The notes beneath the pieces are model-generated. The model saw only the letters and a program-made list of their open reading frames with translations, was not told the origin of the DNA and made no database searches. From contig DIVO01000013.1 of assembly GCA_002428285.1 (NCBI GenBank), forward strand, positions 1-12,045: a DNA stretch of 12,045 nucleotides, in the 5' to 3' direction. The position numbers and the translations under genes were made by a program. The DNA comes from Patescibacteria group bacterium UBA6130. GTDB taxonomy: Bacteria; Patescibacteriota; Microgenomatia; UBA12405; UBA6130. Of the stretch, positions 1 to 7,232 are shown piece by piece; position 1 is the first letter of the stretch; the number at the start of each line of letters is the position of its first letter.

Positions 1-102
1 AAAGGCGATTAGACCCAAGATCAATAAGCCCACTAGGAAAATAATAATTATAGATAGATAGTAAAGAAGTTGGTTAACAATATTGGCTTGGATAGTGTTC
101 AT
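1..102 (-). CDS. Small membrane protein, 5' part only (cut by window edge)
   Basis: An ATG at 102-100 on the minus strand opens a frame that stays open for all 34 codons to the window edge. The visible protein begins MNTIQANIVNQLLYYL and continues into an almost unbroken run of I, L, V, F and G to residue 34, which reads as one transmembrane helix. The ATG overlaps the TGA of the upstream 107-residue gene by four bases (ATGA), so translation is probably coupled and the two genes form one transcription unit. Coding is supported by this overlap and the hydrophobic composition, not by a recognised family. The rest lies outside the window, so no function can be assigned. Confidence 0.6.
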   Translation of the reverse strand, partial: MNTIQANIVNQLLYYLSIIIIFLVGLLILGLIAF

Positions 103-422
103 TTGTGAGTTGGTTGTGGTTCCTTCCTCAGATTAAAGATTTTTAGCATACGATTACAAAAAGTTGCAAGCCAGGCGACAGCATTTTGAGCGTTTTGTTG
201 TAAGCCTTGAGCAATTTGCGCCTCTGTTAGGGGTAGTTTAATGATAATTTCTTTGTTCTCTATTGGCTGCAAGATAGGTTGTCCTATATCATCTAGGACT
301 ATGTGAGAATTATTTGTTTGTCTATTTTTTTCAACCAACTCAATATATCCCTCAAGTTCTTTGCTCACATCAGGCTTAATTGAATTGCTCTCTGATGTAG
401 GCTTCAGTATTTCCGGGTTCAT
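99..422 (-). CDS. Hypothetical protein, 107 aa
   Basis: I do not recognise a named family. The first 45 or so residues are polar and probably flexible (MNPEILKPTSESNSIKPD). A central stretch IIIKLPLTEAQIAQGL leads into a predicted amphipathic to hydrophobic helix (QNAVAWLATFCNRMLKIF, about residues 80-97), and the tail is short and basic. The helix could be a membrane-associating or protein-contacting segment, but there is no clear signal peptide or full transmembrane helix. The gene lies downstream of comF on the same strand and overlaps the next gene, a membrane protein, by four bases, so the two products may work together at the membrane. No Shine-Dalgarno precedes the ATG; a TATACT hexamer lies nine bases upstream. 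The small gene pair looks native in base composition. Confidence 0.75.
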   Translation of the reverse strand: MNPEILKPTSESNSIKPDVSKELEGYIELVEKNRQTNNSHIVLDDIGQPILQPIENKEIIIKLPLTEAQIAQGLQQNAQNAVAWLATFCNRMLKIFNLRKEPQPTHK

Positions 423-431
423 TTTCTATAA

Positions 432-437
432 AGTATA
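432..437 (-). promoter_or_regulatory. Possible -10 element for the 107-aa gene
   Basis: On the minus strand TATACT lies nine bases before the ATG of the 107-residue gene. That would place the transcription start within about two bases of the start codon, giving a leaderless or near-leaderless message. No convincing -35 hexamer is seen at the expected distance. The call rests on one hexamer in AT-rich DNA, so confidence is low. Confidence 0.25.
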
Positions 438-480
438 ACATTATCCCTGAGGGAATAATGTTGATTTCAAACCAACATTA
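437..480 (-). promoter_or_regulatory. Two overlapping, mutually exclusive hairpins between comF and the 107-aa gene
   Basis: Two inverted repeats share one arm. One pairs TAATGTTG (456-463) with CAACATTA (473-480). The other pairs AACATTATCCC (437-447) with GGGAATAATGTT (451-462), with one bulged base and a three-base loop. On the leftward transcript from comF they cannot form together. Neither is followed by a T run, so this is not a standard intrinsic terminator. An attenuator-like switch, an RNA processing site or a protein-binding DNA palindrome are all possible. The pairing is seen directly; the role is unknown. Confidence 0.35.
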
Positions 481-492
481 ATTCAAATGTTT

Positions 493-1167
493 TCAGCCCG
501 CTAGTGTTAATCCCCAAACTTTACTCGAATTATTTTTCTTAAATAGTTTAGCAATTTGTTCTAGGGTTGAACCGGTGGTGTAAACATCATCAACGATAAG
601 CACGTTTTTTATTGCTTCTTTACAGGTAATTTGATAGGCATCTTTTATGTTTTTCTTCCTCTCCTTTTTTGATAATCCGGCTTGTTGTCTTGTCCATTTA
701 ACTTTAGTTAAAGAATTATCATTCAAATTTAGACCTGTCTTTTGTCCTATGATTTTGCTGATTTCCTTTAAACTGTCAAAACCTCTCCAATTATTTTTAG
801 TTTTAAATGAGGGAACAGCCATAAGACAGAATTTATCTCTTTTCCAATAGTTTAGGAGGTCGTTATTTTCCAGTCCTTCCAAAAAAAGATTAATAATAGG
901 AGTCTCAAGTTCTTTTATAAATTTATATTTGTATTCTGATAATAAAGCTTTAGTAATAGAAGAATATTGATAAAGAACGTGAATTCCATCGAGAGCAAAT
1001 GGTAAACAAGATGAGTGAGTAAAGCCATTATAAGAAGGTTTATGGCATTTTGGGCATTTTTGATAACTCTTTGTTTTGTCGATAATGAATTGGTAACAGT
1101 TGGGACAAATGTTATAGCCTGATTTTTTACAGTAACAGCATTTTTTTGGAAAAAGGAGCTCTATCAT
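493..1167 (-). CDS. comF: ComF family phosphoribosyltransferase-like protein
   Basis: ComF/GntX-type protein of 224 residues, the usual family length. ComF is needed for DNA uptake during natural transformation in Bacillus and Haemophilus relatives and is thought to act in the cytoplasm on incoming single-stranded DNA; its exact reaction is unsettled. The N-terminus carries a zinc-ribbon-like set of cysteines (C10, C11, C13, C21, C24, then C38, C41, C54). The middle holds the family signature RQQAGLSKKERKKNIKDAY (about 160-178). The C-terminus has the type I phosphoribosyltransferase PRPP loop VLIVDDVYTTGST (about 189-201) with both acidic residues present. It is divergent from the envelope genes starting at 1280. 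No clear Shine-Dalgarno precedes the ATG. Family assignment is firm; a role in competence is inferred from the family, as no other competence gene is in view. Confidence 0.93.
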   Translation of the reverse strand: MIELLFPKKCCYCKKSGYNICPNCYQFIIDKTKSYQKCPKCHKPSYNGFTHSSCLPFALDGIHVLYQYSSITKALLSEYKYKFIKELETPIINLFLEGLENNDLLNYWKRDKFCLMAVPSFKTKNNWRGFDSLKEISKIIGQKTGLNLNDNSLTKVKWTRQQAGLSKKERKKNIKDAYQITCKEAIKNVLIVDDVYTTGSTLEQIAKLFKKNNSSKVWGLTLAG

Positions 1168-1265
1168 CTAATAATTTCTTGGAACATTTTGTCTTTATTA
1201 TGATATAGAAATATTTTATCCTTTTTCAACTTAGAGAAGATCTACACAGATTTAAAATAAGCTGT

Positions 1266-1271
1266 TAGAAT
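1266..1271 (+). promoter_or_regulatory. Candidate -10 of a leaderless promoter for the SpoIID/LytB gene
   Basis: TAGAAT ends eight bases before the ATG at 1280. A partial -35 match, TACACA (1243-1248), lies 17 bases further up. Transcription would then start about at the ATG, which fits the lack of any Shine-Dalgarno. A perfect TATAAT (1272-1277) overlaps the same spot, but it is only two bases from the ATG and would start transcription inside the gene, so TAGAAT is preferred. The 1168-1279 gap also must hold the comF promoter on the other strand; no single convincing one stands out there. Confidence 0.4.
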
Positions 1272-1279
1272 TATAATAG

Positions 1280-2986
1280 ATGAAGTTTAAAACCGTTTTG
1301 TTATTTCTTATATTTTTATTCTTTGCACCCATGTCTATATATGGGGCTGAGTGCCATAAAGACTGTGGAAGCGTGGATGAATGTAAAAACTTTATGAATG
1401 AATGTTCGGAAATCCTTGGTCTTTATAGTGACGCCAACTTAAAAAACAGAGAAACCCTAGATAATTATAGAATTCAGGTGTCAAGATTTGAAACCATGAT
1501 AAATTCAGCTGCCATCCAGATTAATAAGCTTGAAAAGGACATTGCCAGTCAGGAAGAAGAACTTGGTCAGCAGCAGAATCTTTTGGGTTCAAGGGTCAGA
1601 AGATATTATATTCATACTCGGGGCTATTCAACATTGGGTGCCTTTTTAACTAGTGATGAGACTTCAGAATTTATGCGAAGTGTTTATTATCAACAGCAGA
1701 TTGCGGATAACGACAAGAGGGATATAGAAGAATTGGGAATCTTTTTATCAGATCTGATTGAAGATCGAAAAGATTTTGAACAGCAACAGGAATGGTTGGC
1801 AATTAAAAAGAAAGAAGCTGAAGCGCAGGTGTCTTTTTTGGCCAAGGAGGTAGAAAAAGCTGAAGATTACATTAGTGTATTGTCAAATACGATTGCCACT
1901 TTAAGCGCTAAGCAAAAAGCTTTATTGACTGCCAGATCGGGAACTTTTACCAGCAGTGTTGGTGATGTTCCTATTTCTAATATTCCTTGTTCTGGTCCTC
2001 CGGGAAGTCCTTCTTATTGTAGTCCTGGGGGCGGTTGGTTTGGCGCTTTTTCTTTTGGAGCCTGGACTCATCGAAAGGGTATGAGTCAGTATGGAGCTAA
2101 AGGAAGGGCAGAATCTGGCCAAAGCTCTAATGATATTTTGCAGGCTTATTATGGAAAAACACCGGTTAACAAAGATACCTCTGGGACAATTTCAGTAACA
2201 GGAATAGGTGGGATTGATTTTGAAGGACAATATCTAATGGGAATTGCTGAAATGCCATCAAGCTGGCATCCGGAAGCTCTGAAAGCTCAAGCTATAGCTG
2301 CCAGAACTTATGCTTACAGATATAAATCTCAGGGAACCAGTATTTGTACGACTCAAGCTTGTCAAGTGTATTCTTCTTCTAAAGCAGCTAGTCCGCCAGC
2401 TGCCTGGAAGCAGGCAGTTGAGGCTACAAGGGGACAAGTTTTGGAGGATGTAATTACATATTATTCCTCAACCTCTGGAGGATATCTTACAACTTCAGGT
2501 TGGGACACAACTGATGGTAATGGAGGTGAGGGTTTTGCCTCTAGAGCCTGGGAAAGCATTGCCGGTTCGCCCTGGTTTTATTCAAGCTGGTATACAGAAA
2601 GTTACTCTTCCGGATCGGCTACATGTGGTAGAAGCGGTCCTTGGATGAGTTCAGAAGAAATGGCGGATATTCTGAATGCCTGGGTGGTTTTAAATCATAG
2701 CGAAAGCGATGATCGGATTTTGCCTATTACCATTAATAGTTGTCCGATTGATGGAATTACTGGCAATCCTTATTCAATGGCTGAACTAAGAGACAAGGGA
2801 GGTTTTACTTCTGTTACTTCTGTTTCAGTTGTTTATAGCAATGACGGCTACACCGGCACGGTAAGTTTTGGAACCAATAAAGGATCAGTTTCTGTTTCTG
2901 GAGAAGAATTTAAAAAAGCGTTTAACCTTCGCGCTCCCGGCTATATATCAATAAGAAGTCCTTTGTTTAACCTAGAAAAGAGCTAG
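1280..2986 (+). CDS. Secreted SpoIID/LytB-domain protein with N-terminal coiled coil
   Basis: Protein of 568 residues. Residues 1-22 form a signal peptide (short basic start, hydrophobic core, cleavage likely near YGA|EC). Residues 44-215 are a long heptad-rich coiled coil with the look of PcsB/EnvC-type hydrolase regulators. A short Cys/Pro/Gly linker follows (about 220-255), then the SpoIID domain (about 258-560). SpoIID is a lytic transglycosylase that cuts peptidoglycan glycan strands stripped of stem peptides. Its key motif is present at 321-345 (GIAEMPSSWHPEALKAQ, E324 matching the family's catalytic Glu), as are the cysteines C356 and C361 (CTTQAC), which match the zinc-binding pair known from clostridial SpoIID. 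There is no sign of sporulation genes, so a role in general wall remodelling or division is likelier. It is followed 22 bases later by the VanW gene on the same strand. The signal peptide supports the chosen start. Confidence 0.9.
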   Translation: MKFKTVLLFLIFLFFAPMSIYGAECHKDCGSVDECKNFMNECSEILGLYSDANLKNRETLDNYRIQVSRFETMINSAAIQINKLEKDIASQEEELGQQQNLLGSRVRRYYIHTRGYSTLGAFLTSDETSEFMRSVYYQQQIADNDKRDIEELGIFLSDLIEDRKDFEQQQEWLAIKKKEAEAQVSFLAKEVEKAEDYISVLSNTIATLSAKQKALLTARSGTFTSSVGDVPISNIPCSGPPGSPSYCSPGGGWFGAFSFGAWTHRKGMSQYGAKGRAESGQSSNDILQAYYGKTPVNKDTSGTISVTGIGGIDFEGQYLMGIAEMPSSWHPEALKAQAIAARTYAYRYKSQGTSICTTQACQVYSSSKAASPPAAWKQAVEATRGQVLEDVITYYSSTSGGYLTTSGWDTTDGNGGEGFASRAWESIAGSPWFYSSWYTESYSSGSATCGRSGPWMSSEEMADILNAWVVLNHSESDDRILPITINSCPIDGITGNPYSMAELRDKGGFTSVTSVSVVYSNDGYTGTVSFGTNKGSVSVSGEEFKKAFNLRAPGYISIRSPLFNLEKS

Positions 2987-2995
2987 TCTTTAGGG

Positions 2996-3001
2996 TAGAA
3001 T
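2996..3001 (+). promoter_or_regulatory. Candidate -10 directly before the VanW gene
   Basis: TAGAAT ends seven bases before the ATG at 3009, the exact distance expected if transcription starts on the start codon. There is no Shine-Dalgarno in the 22-base gap, only a weak AGGG at 2992-2995. No -35 hexamer is seen. It may be an internal leaderless promoter, or the gene may simply be read from the upstream transcript. Confidence 0.35.
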
Positions 3002-3008
3002 TAGTCTC

Positions 3009-4733
3009 ATGAATAAAAAAGCGCGCAGGTGTCTTATCATTACCCTTTTAATTGGTTTACCCCTAGTGTCCATTGTAGCTTTTGAACTGGCTTTTGCACA
3101 AAAAATATATCCGAGAATTAAAGTAGCAGATACTAGCATTGAACGGTTAACCAGAGAGGAAGCGGCCAAGTTATTAAGTTCTAAGCACAAGCTTAATAAT
3201 CTTTGTATTAGTGCGGCTGGAGAAGAACTGTGTTATAAACCTGAAGATATTGATCTTGTTTTTCATTATCCCGAATCGGTTCAGCAAGCATATGAATATT
3301 CCAGACGAGGAGGCTTGGGTTATCAGTTCAGACAAAAGGTCGAATTACTTAGTCATTCGCCAAATTATCCTTTGATTTTTGAATATAACAACAATAAATT
3401 GGTTAGTGAAATTGCGAGTAGTTCTTCGTTGCTTATTTATCCAGAAATTCCTCCGGTAATTGAAGTTGTTAATGGACAGGTAAATATCATTCCCGGAAAA
3501 AAAGGTCAAGATGTAGACTGGGATCAATTATTAGTTAAAGTCCAAGATAGTTTAAGTTATGACAGAAAAGAATCCCTAGAACTCCCAATTATTTCTGTGG
3601 GCAAAGATTATGATAGTTCTGATCTCGAAAAAACTAAAGTCAAAGCTCAAAATTTTCTTAACAAAATAATTATTCTTTCTGGACAAGAGGAAAATAGGAC
3701 AATCTTATCCGAAGAACTAATAAAGTTTATAAGATGGGATGGCGGTTGGAACGAAAGCCAAATTGATTCTTATCTGGAAGTTCTGTCTCAGGATTACGAA
3801 TCTCAACCTCAGGATGCATTGTTTAAATTTGAATCTGGAAAAGTTGTGGCTTTCTCTCTTGAGAAAGACGGTTGGCAACTGGATAAACAAAAGTTAAAAG
3901 AAAATTTAATTTTTTGTTTGGATAATCTTTCCCAAACAAGTGATTTACAGTGTCTAATTGAGGTAAAACTGCAGAAATTTGAGCCTGCGATCAAAGTTTC
4001 TCAAATCAACGACTTTGGTATTACTCAGCTGATAGGAACAGGAGAATCCTATTTTCATGGTTCAATTGCGGCAAGAGTTCATAATTTGGCTTTAGCATCC
4101 GAAAGGATTAATGGTCACCTAATTGCTCCCGGAGAAACTTTTTCTTTTAACCAGGCCGTAGGTGAGATTTCTTCAAAAACCGGATATCAGAGTGCCTATA
4201 TTATTCAAAACGGCAGAACAATCTTGGGGGATGGAGGAGGAGTTTGTCAGGTTTCTACCACTTTGTTCCGAGCAGCTCTCAATTCGGGATTGCAGATAAC
4301 AGAGAGACATGCTCATGCATATAGAGTTCATTATTATGAAGAGGGTTTCCCGGTAGGGATGGATGCTACCGTTTATTCTCCTTCAGTTGATTTAAAATTT
4401 AAAAACGACTTGTCCTCACATATTCTCATCCAAACAACTATTGATAAAAACAGTTATTATCTGCGTTTTGATTTTTACGGAACATCGGATGGAAGAAATG
4501 TAACAATTGATAATTTCAGACTTTGGGATGAAACGCCCCCTCCAGCTGACTTATATATAGACGATCCCACATTGGCGCCAGGAGTAGTCAAACAAATAGA
4601 TTGGAAAGCTTGGGGGGCAAAGGCCTCTTTCGATTGGAGGGTGTATCAGGGTGAAGAAATAATTTACCAGCAAACTTTTTATTCAAATTTTAAACCTTGG
4701 CAGTCGATATACATGAGAGGTCCGAGCAATTAA
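3009..4733 (+). CDS. Membrane-anchored VanW family protein with PG-binding-like repeats
   Basis: Protein of 574 residues in the YoaR/VanW architecture. Residues 9-30 form one transmembrane helix after a basic start (MNKKARR), placing the rest outside. Two divergent repeats of the putative peptidoglycan-binding type (PF12229-like) occupy about 65-200 and 210-325. The VanW domain (about 345-485) shows its hallmarks: NGHLIAPGETFSFNQAVG, then GDGGGVCQVSTTLFRAAL around 407-424 with C413, and the histidines of ERHAHAYRVHYY. A C-terminal beta-rich tail of about 85 residues follows. VanW accompanies some vancomycin-resistance clusters but does not itself define resistance; its biochemical role is not settled, though the cysteine-containing motif is strongly conserved. 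No vanA/vanX/vanH homologue is nearby, so this is a general envelope protein. It follows the SpoIID gene by 22 bases and precedes the solute-binding protein by 51 bases. Confidence 0.9.
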   Translation: MNKKARRCLIITLLIGLPLVSIVAFELAFAQKIYPRIKVADTSIERLTREEAAKLLSSKHKLNNLCISAAGEELCYKPEDIDLVFHYPESVQQAYEYSRRGGLGYQFRQKVELLSHSPNYPLIFEYNNNKLVSEIASSSSLLIYPEIPPVIEVVNGQVNIIPGKKGQDVDWDQLLVKVQDSLSYDRKESLELPIISVGKDYDSSDLEKTKVKAQNFLNKIIILSGQEENRTILSEELIKFIRWDGGWNESQIDSYLEVLSQDYESQPQDALFKFESGKVVAFSLEKDGWQLDKQKLKENLIFCLDNLSQTSDLQCLIEVKLQKFEPAIKVSQINDFGITQLIGTGESYFHGSIAARVHNLALASERINGHLIAPGETFSFNQAVGEISSKTGYQSAYIIQNGRTILGDGGGVCQVSTTLFRAALNSGLQITERHAHAYRVHYYEEGFPVGMDATVYSPSVDLKFKNDLSSHILIQTTIDKNSYYLRFDFYGTSDGRNVTIDNFRLWDETPPPADLYIDDPTLAPGVVKQIDWKAWGAKASFDWRVYQGEEIIYQQTFYSNFKPWQSIYMRGPSN

Positions 4734-4744
4734 TCTTGTATTTT

Positions 4745-4784
4745 TATAATCTCTTGAGCTATCATGAAAAAAGGATATTAGAAA
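4745..4784 (+). promoter_or_regulatory. -10-like TATAAT and Shine-Dalgarno before the solute-binding protein
   Basis: A perfect TATAAT (4745-4750) would give a start near 4757 and a leader of about 28 bases. AAGGA (4771-4775) lies nine bases before the ATG at 4785, a workable Shine-Dalgarno. No recognisable -35 accompanies the -10. The ribosome site is more secure than the promoter, and it supports the start chosen for this gene. Confidence 0.35.
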
Positions 4785-7232
4785 ATGGACGATAAAACAT
4801 TAAAAAATGCCGATAAGAAAAATACGAACAGTGCCTTATCGGGTTCTGCTAAACTTGATCTAGCCATTAAATCACAATCTGAAAGTCCAGTCAAAGTATT
4901 TCCAACTTCTCCTTCCCAAACTACAAAATACAATATTCATCAAACAGGGACAGACTTAGGAGGCAGAACTAAAACAATCGATCCAGCCGACAAGTCATCC
5001 CAAGATGCTTATTTAGGTAAAACCGAAGAGCCAAAGAGTGAAGTTGATAAAAAGCCTCTAGTTCCTAAAATTGGCAGGGTAGTAGACCGGGATCTTAGTG
5101 TAAATAACTCGGACAATCAAAGTGATGTTGCTGTTAAGTCCGAAGATAGAAAATTAAGCTGGGAAAATCATCCCTTAGGAGCTTCGTCTTTTGAAGGGAG
5201 TAAGGTCATACCTTCGATTCTGAAAAATAAACAGGACAAGGCTGATTTAAAGCTGAATATTTCCGCATCTATGGAAACAAAAAACAATCCTAAGGCGGAA
5301 ACAGTAGATCAAGCGGAAAAAAGTGAAGAAACCCAAATTGAAAAAGATAACCAGCCCCCAAAGCCAACAATTATTAGTGCGCCTTGGGAAGAGTCTTCTT
5401 CAAAGCCTGTGAATAATGATGAGTTTGGACAAAATGAGAACTCAAGGCCTAAAATGGAGCCTTTACCTAAACCAAATTTACCAAATACCGATGAAAATAT
5501 AGAAAAAAAGCAATTTTCAAGCTTTAGACCAGGTTTTACCAAAGGTCTTTCGGGTCTTTCTAAAGAAAATCTTTCGGTTGATAGTTTTAAAGATCAATTT
5601 CCAGCTTTTAATCCTGAGAAAAATCTAGATTTAGAAGAAAAAAGTGAGCAAAAAGACGACCAACTATACGGATCCAAAGAAATAGGTGAAACAAAGAAGT
5701 TAGCAGAAGATATCAAGACCAAAGAAACAGAAGTTTTTGAACAGTTCAAAAAATCCAAGCCAACTCCTTCTCAATCTACGGGTTATTCAGGCAATAGTCC
5801 CTTTTTTTCGCCGCCACCTCCGCCTTCTGGATCTTCTGGTTCTTCGGATTTCAGTGATCAGCTTCCCGATCCTCCGGCAAAAAAAGGATTAATGTCGAAG
5901 GTGATTATTGGATTAGTAATTTTAATTATTCTAGTGGGCATAGGATTGTTGGCAAAAAATTTTTTGTTTAAATCCGGTGGTACAAATAGCAATATAGCAG
6001 GCACAAAAACGGTTATTACTTACTGGGGTCTTTGGGAGTCAGATGCTGTTATGAATGGACTCATCGAGCAATATGAAAAAGATAACCCTAATGTTGATAT
6101 CCAATATATTAATAGTTCCAAGCAAGATTATTACGCAAGGCTCCAAAATAGTTTTAATCGAAGTCCACCGGATATTTTTAGGATTCACAACACTTGGCTT
6201 CCTATTATGAAAAGCAAGCTTGCTCCAGTACCCCAAGATACAGCTGAGAAACTTGGTTTGAATACTAACTATTTTAGTGTTGTTTCTAGAACCCTATCTT
6301 CCGGCAATCAGTTTTATGCTATTCCTCTAATGATTGACAATTTAGCTCTTTTTTACAATAAAGAGCTATTAGCTGCCACAGGGGAAACGCCTCCAAGAAC
6401 CTGGTGGGGTATGCAGGATTTAGCAAAAAATATTAAGGTAACGGACGAAAATGGTAATTTAAAGATTGCCTCGGTTCCTTTGGGAACTACCAATAATATC
6501 GATCATTGGAGTGATATTTTGGGTTTAATGATGGTTCAGAATGGGGTAAATCTAGAACAGCCGACAACTGATCCTGAGTTAATACAGGACGTTTTGGAAT
6601 TTTACTCTCTTTTTTATGTCAGGGATAAGGTTTGGGATGCCACTTTCCCTAATTCAACCTTGGCCTTTGCAAGTAATAAAACAATTTTTTACTTTGGTCC
6701 CAGCTGGAGAATGTTTAATATCATGGATATTAATCCTAATTTAGATTTTGCCGTTACCTCGGTACCTAAACTTCCAAAAGATTTGAAAAGGAATGATCCT
6801 GAGGCAGTGGAAAGAGGCGAAGGAGAGTTAAGTGAGAGAAATTGGGCATCTTATTGGGTTGAGGGGGTATCCGCTCAAAGCAGTAATCAAAAGGAAGCAT
6901 GGAAGTTTCTGGAATTTTTATCCCAAAATGAAAACCTTCAGCAATTTTATCAGGCAGCCTCTCAAATAAGAGCCTTTGGCGAGATATATCCGGTAAAAGA
7001 TTTGGCTTCCAGTCTTTCTTCTAATCCAAAGCTTGCTCCTTTTATTGATCAGGCAGATACTTCTTATTCCTGGTATTTATGTTCAGCTACCCACGATAAT
7101 GGTCCGAATGATGTCATGATTCAATATTTCGAAAATGCTATAAATTCCATCAATAACGGCTCAGATCCAACCCAGGCAGCTCAAACTCTTGTGAGCGGCA
7201 TTGGTCAAACTATGTCTAGATATGGCATGTAA
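4785..7232 (+). CDS. Membrane-tethered family 1 extracellular solute-binding protein with long disordered cytoplasmic tail
   Basis: Protein of 815 residues in three parts. Residues 1-365 are low-complexity and rich in K, E, S, P, N and D, with no predicted fold, and end in a proline block (FFSPPPPPSGSSGSS, about 340-354). Residues 372-394 form one transmembrane helix (VIIGLVILIILVGIGLL) after KKGLMSK. Residues 405-815 read as a periplasmic-binding-protein fold of the sugar type: TVITYWGLWESDAVMNGLIE, DNPNVDIQYI, SPPDIFRIHN, YAIPLMIDNLALFYNKELL, WKFLEFLSQNENLQQFY. Typical family members are about 400-450 residues with a lipoprotein signal; here a signal anchor replaces it and no lipobox is seen. 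By the positive-inside rule the tail is cytoplasmic and the binding domain is outside. No ABC permease or ATPase gene is nearby. The ligand cannot be told from sequence. The next gene starts inside its 3' end. Confidence 0.88.
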   Translation: MDDKTLKNADKKNTNSALSGSAKLDLAIKSQSESPVKVFPTSPSQTTKYNIHQTGTDLGGRTKTIDPADKSSQDAYLGKTEEPKSEVDKKPLVPKIGRVVDRDLSVNNSDNQSDVAVKSEDRKLSWENHPLGASSFEGSKVIPSILKNKQDKADLKLNISASMETKNNPKAETVDQAEKSEETQIEKDNQPPKPTIISAPWEESSSKPVNNDEFGQNENSRPKMEPLPKPNLPNTDENIEKKQFSSFRPGFTKGLSGLSKENLSVDSFKDQFPAFNPEKNLDLEEKSEQKDDQLYGSKEIGETKKLAEDIKTKETEVFEQFKKSKPTPSQSTGYSGNSPFFSPPPPPSGSSGSSDFSDQLPDPPAKKGLMSKVIIGLVILIILVGIGLLAKNFLFKSGGTNSNIAGTKTVITYWGLWESDAVMNGLIEQYEKDNPNVDIQYINSSKQDYYARLQNSFNRSPPDIFRIHNTWLPIMKSKLAPVPQDTAEKLGLNTNYFSVVSRTLSSGNQFYAIPLMIDNLALFYNKELLAATGETPPRTWWGMQDLAKNIKVTDENGNLKIASVPLGTTNNIDHWSDILGLMMVQNGVNLEQPTTDPELIQDVLEFYSLFYVRDKVWDATFPNSTLAFASNKTIFYFGPSWRMFNIMDINPNLDFAVTSVPKLPKDLKRNDPEAVERGEGELSERNWASYWVEGVSAQSSNQKEAWKFLEFLSQNENLQQFYQAASQIRAFGEIYPVKDLASSLSSNPKLAPFIDQADTSYSWYLCSATHDNGPNDVMIQYFENAINSINNGSDPTQAAQTLVSGIGQTMSRYGM

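Noticed and set aside
1272..1277. TATAAT as the -10 of the SpoIID gene
   Set aside because: It ends two bases before the ATG, so transcription would begin inside the gene; the overlapping TAGAAT fits better.
3009..4733. Vancomycin resistance function from the VanW domain
   Set aside because: VanW alone does not give resistance, and no vanA/H/X or regulator genes are present.
7201..7221. TTG at 7201 as the start of the nucleotidyltransferase
   Set aside because: It would lengthen the overlap to 32 bases and add seven residues before the recognisable winged-helix region; the ATG at 7222 is simpler, though neither has a strong ribosome site.
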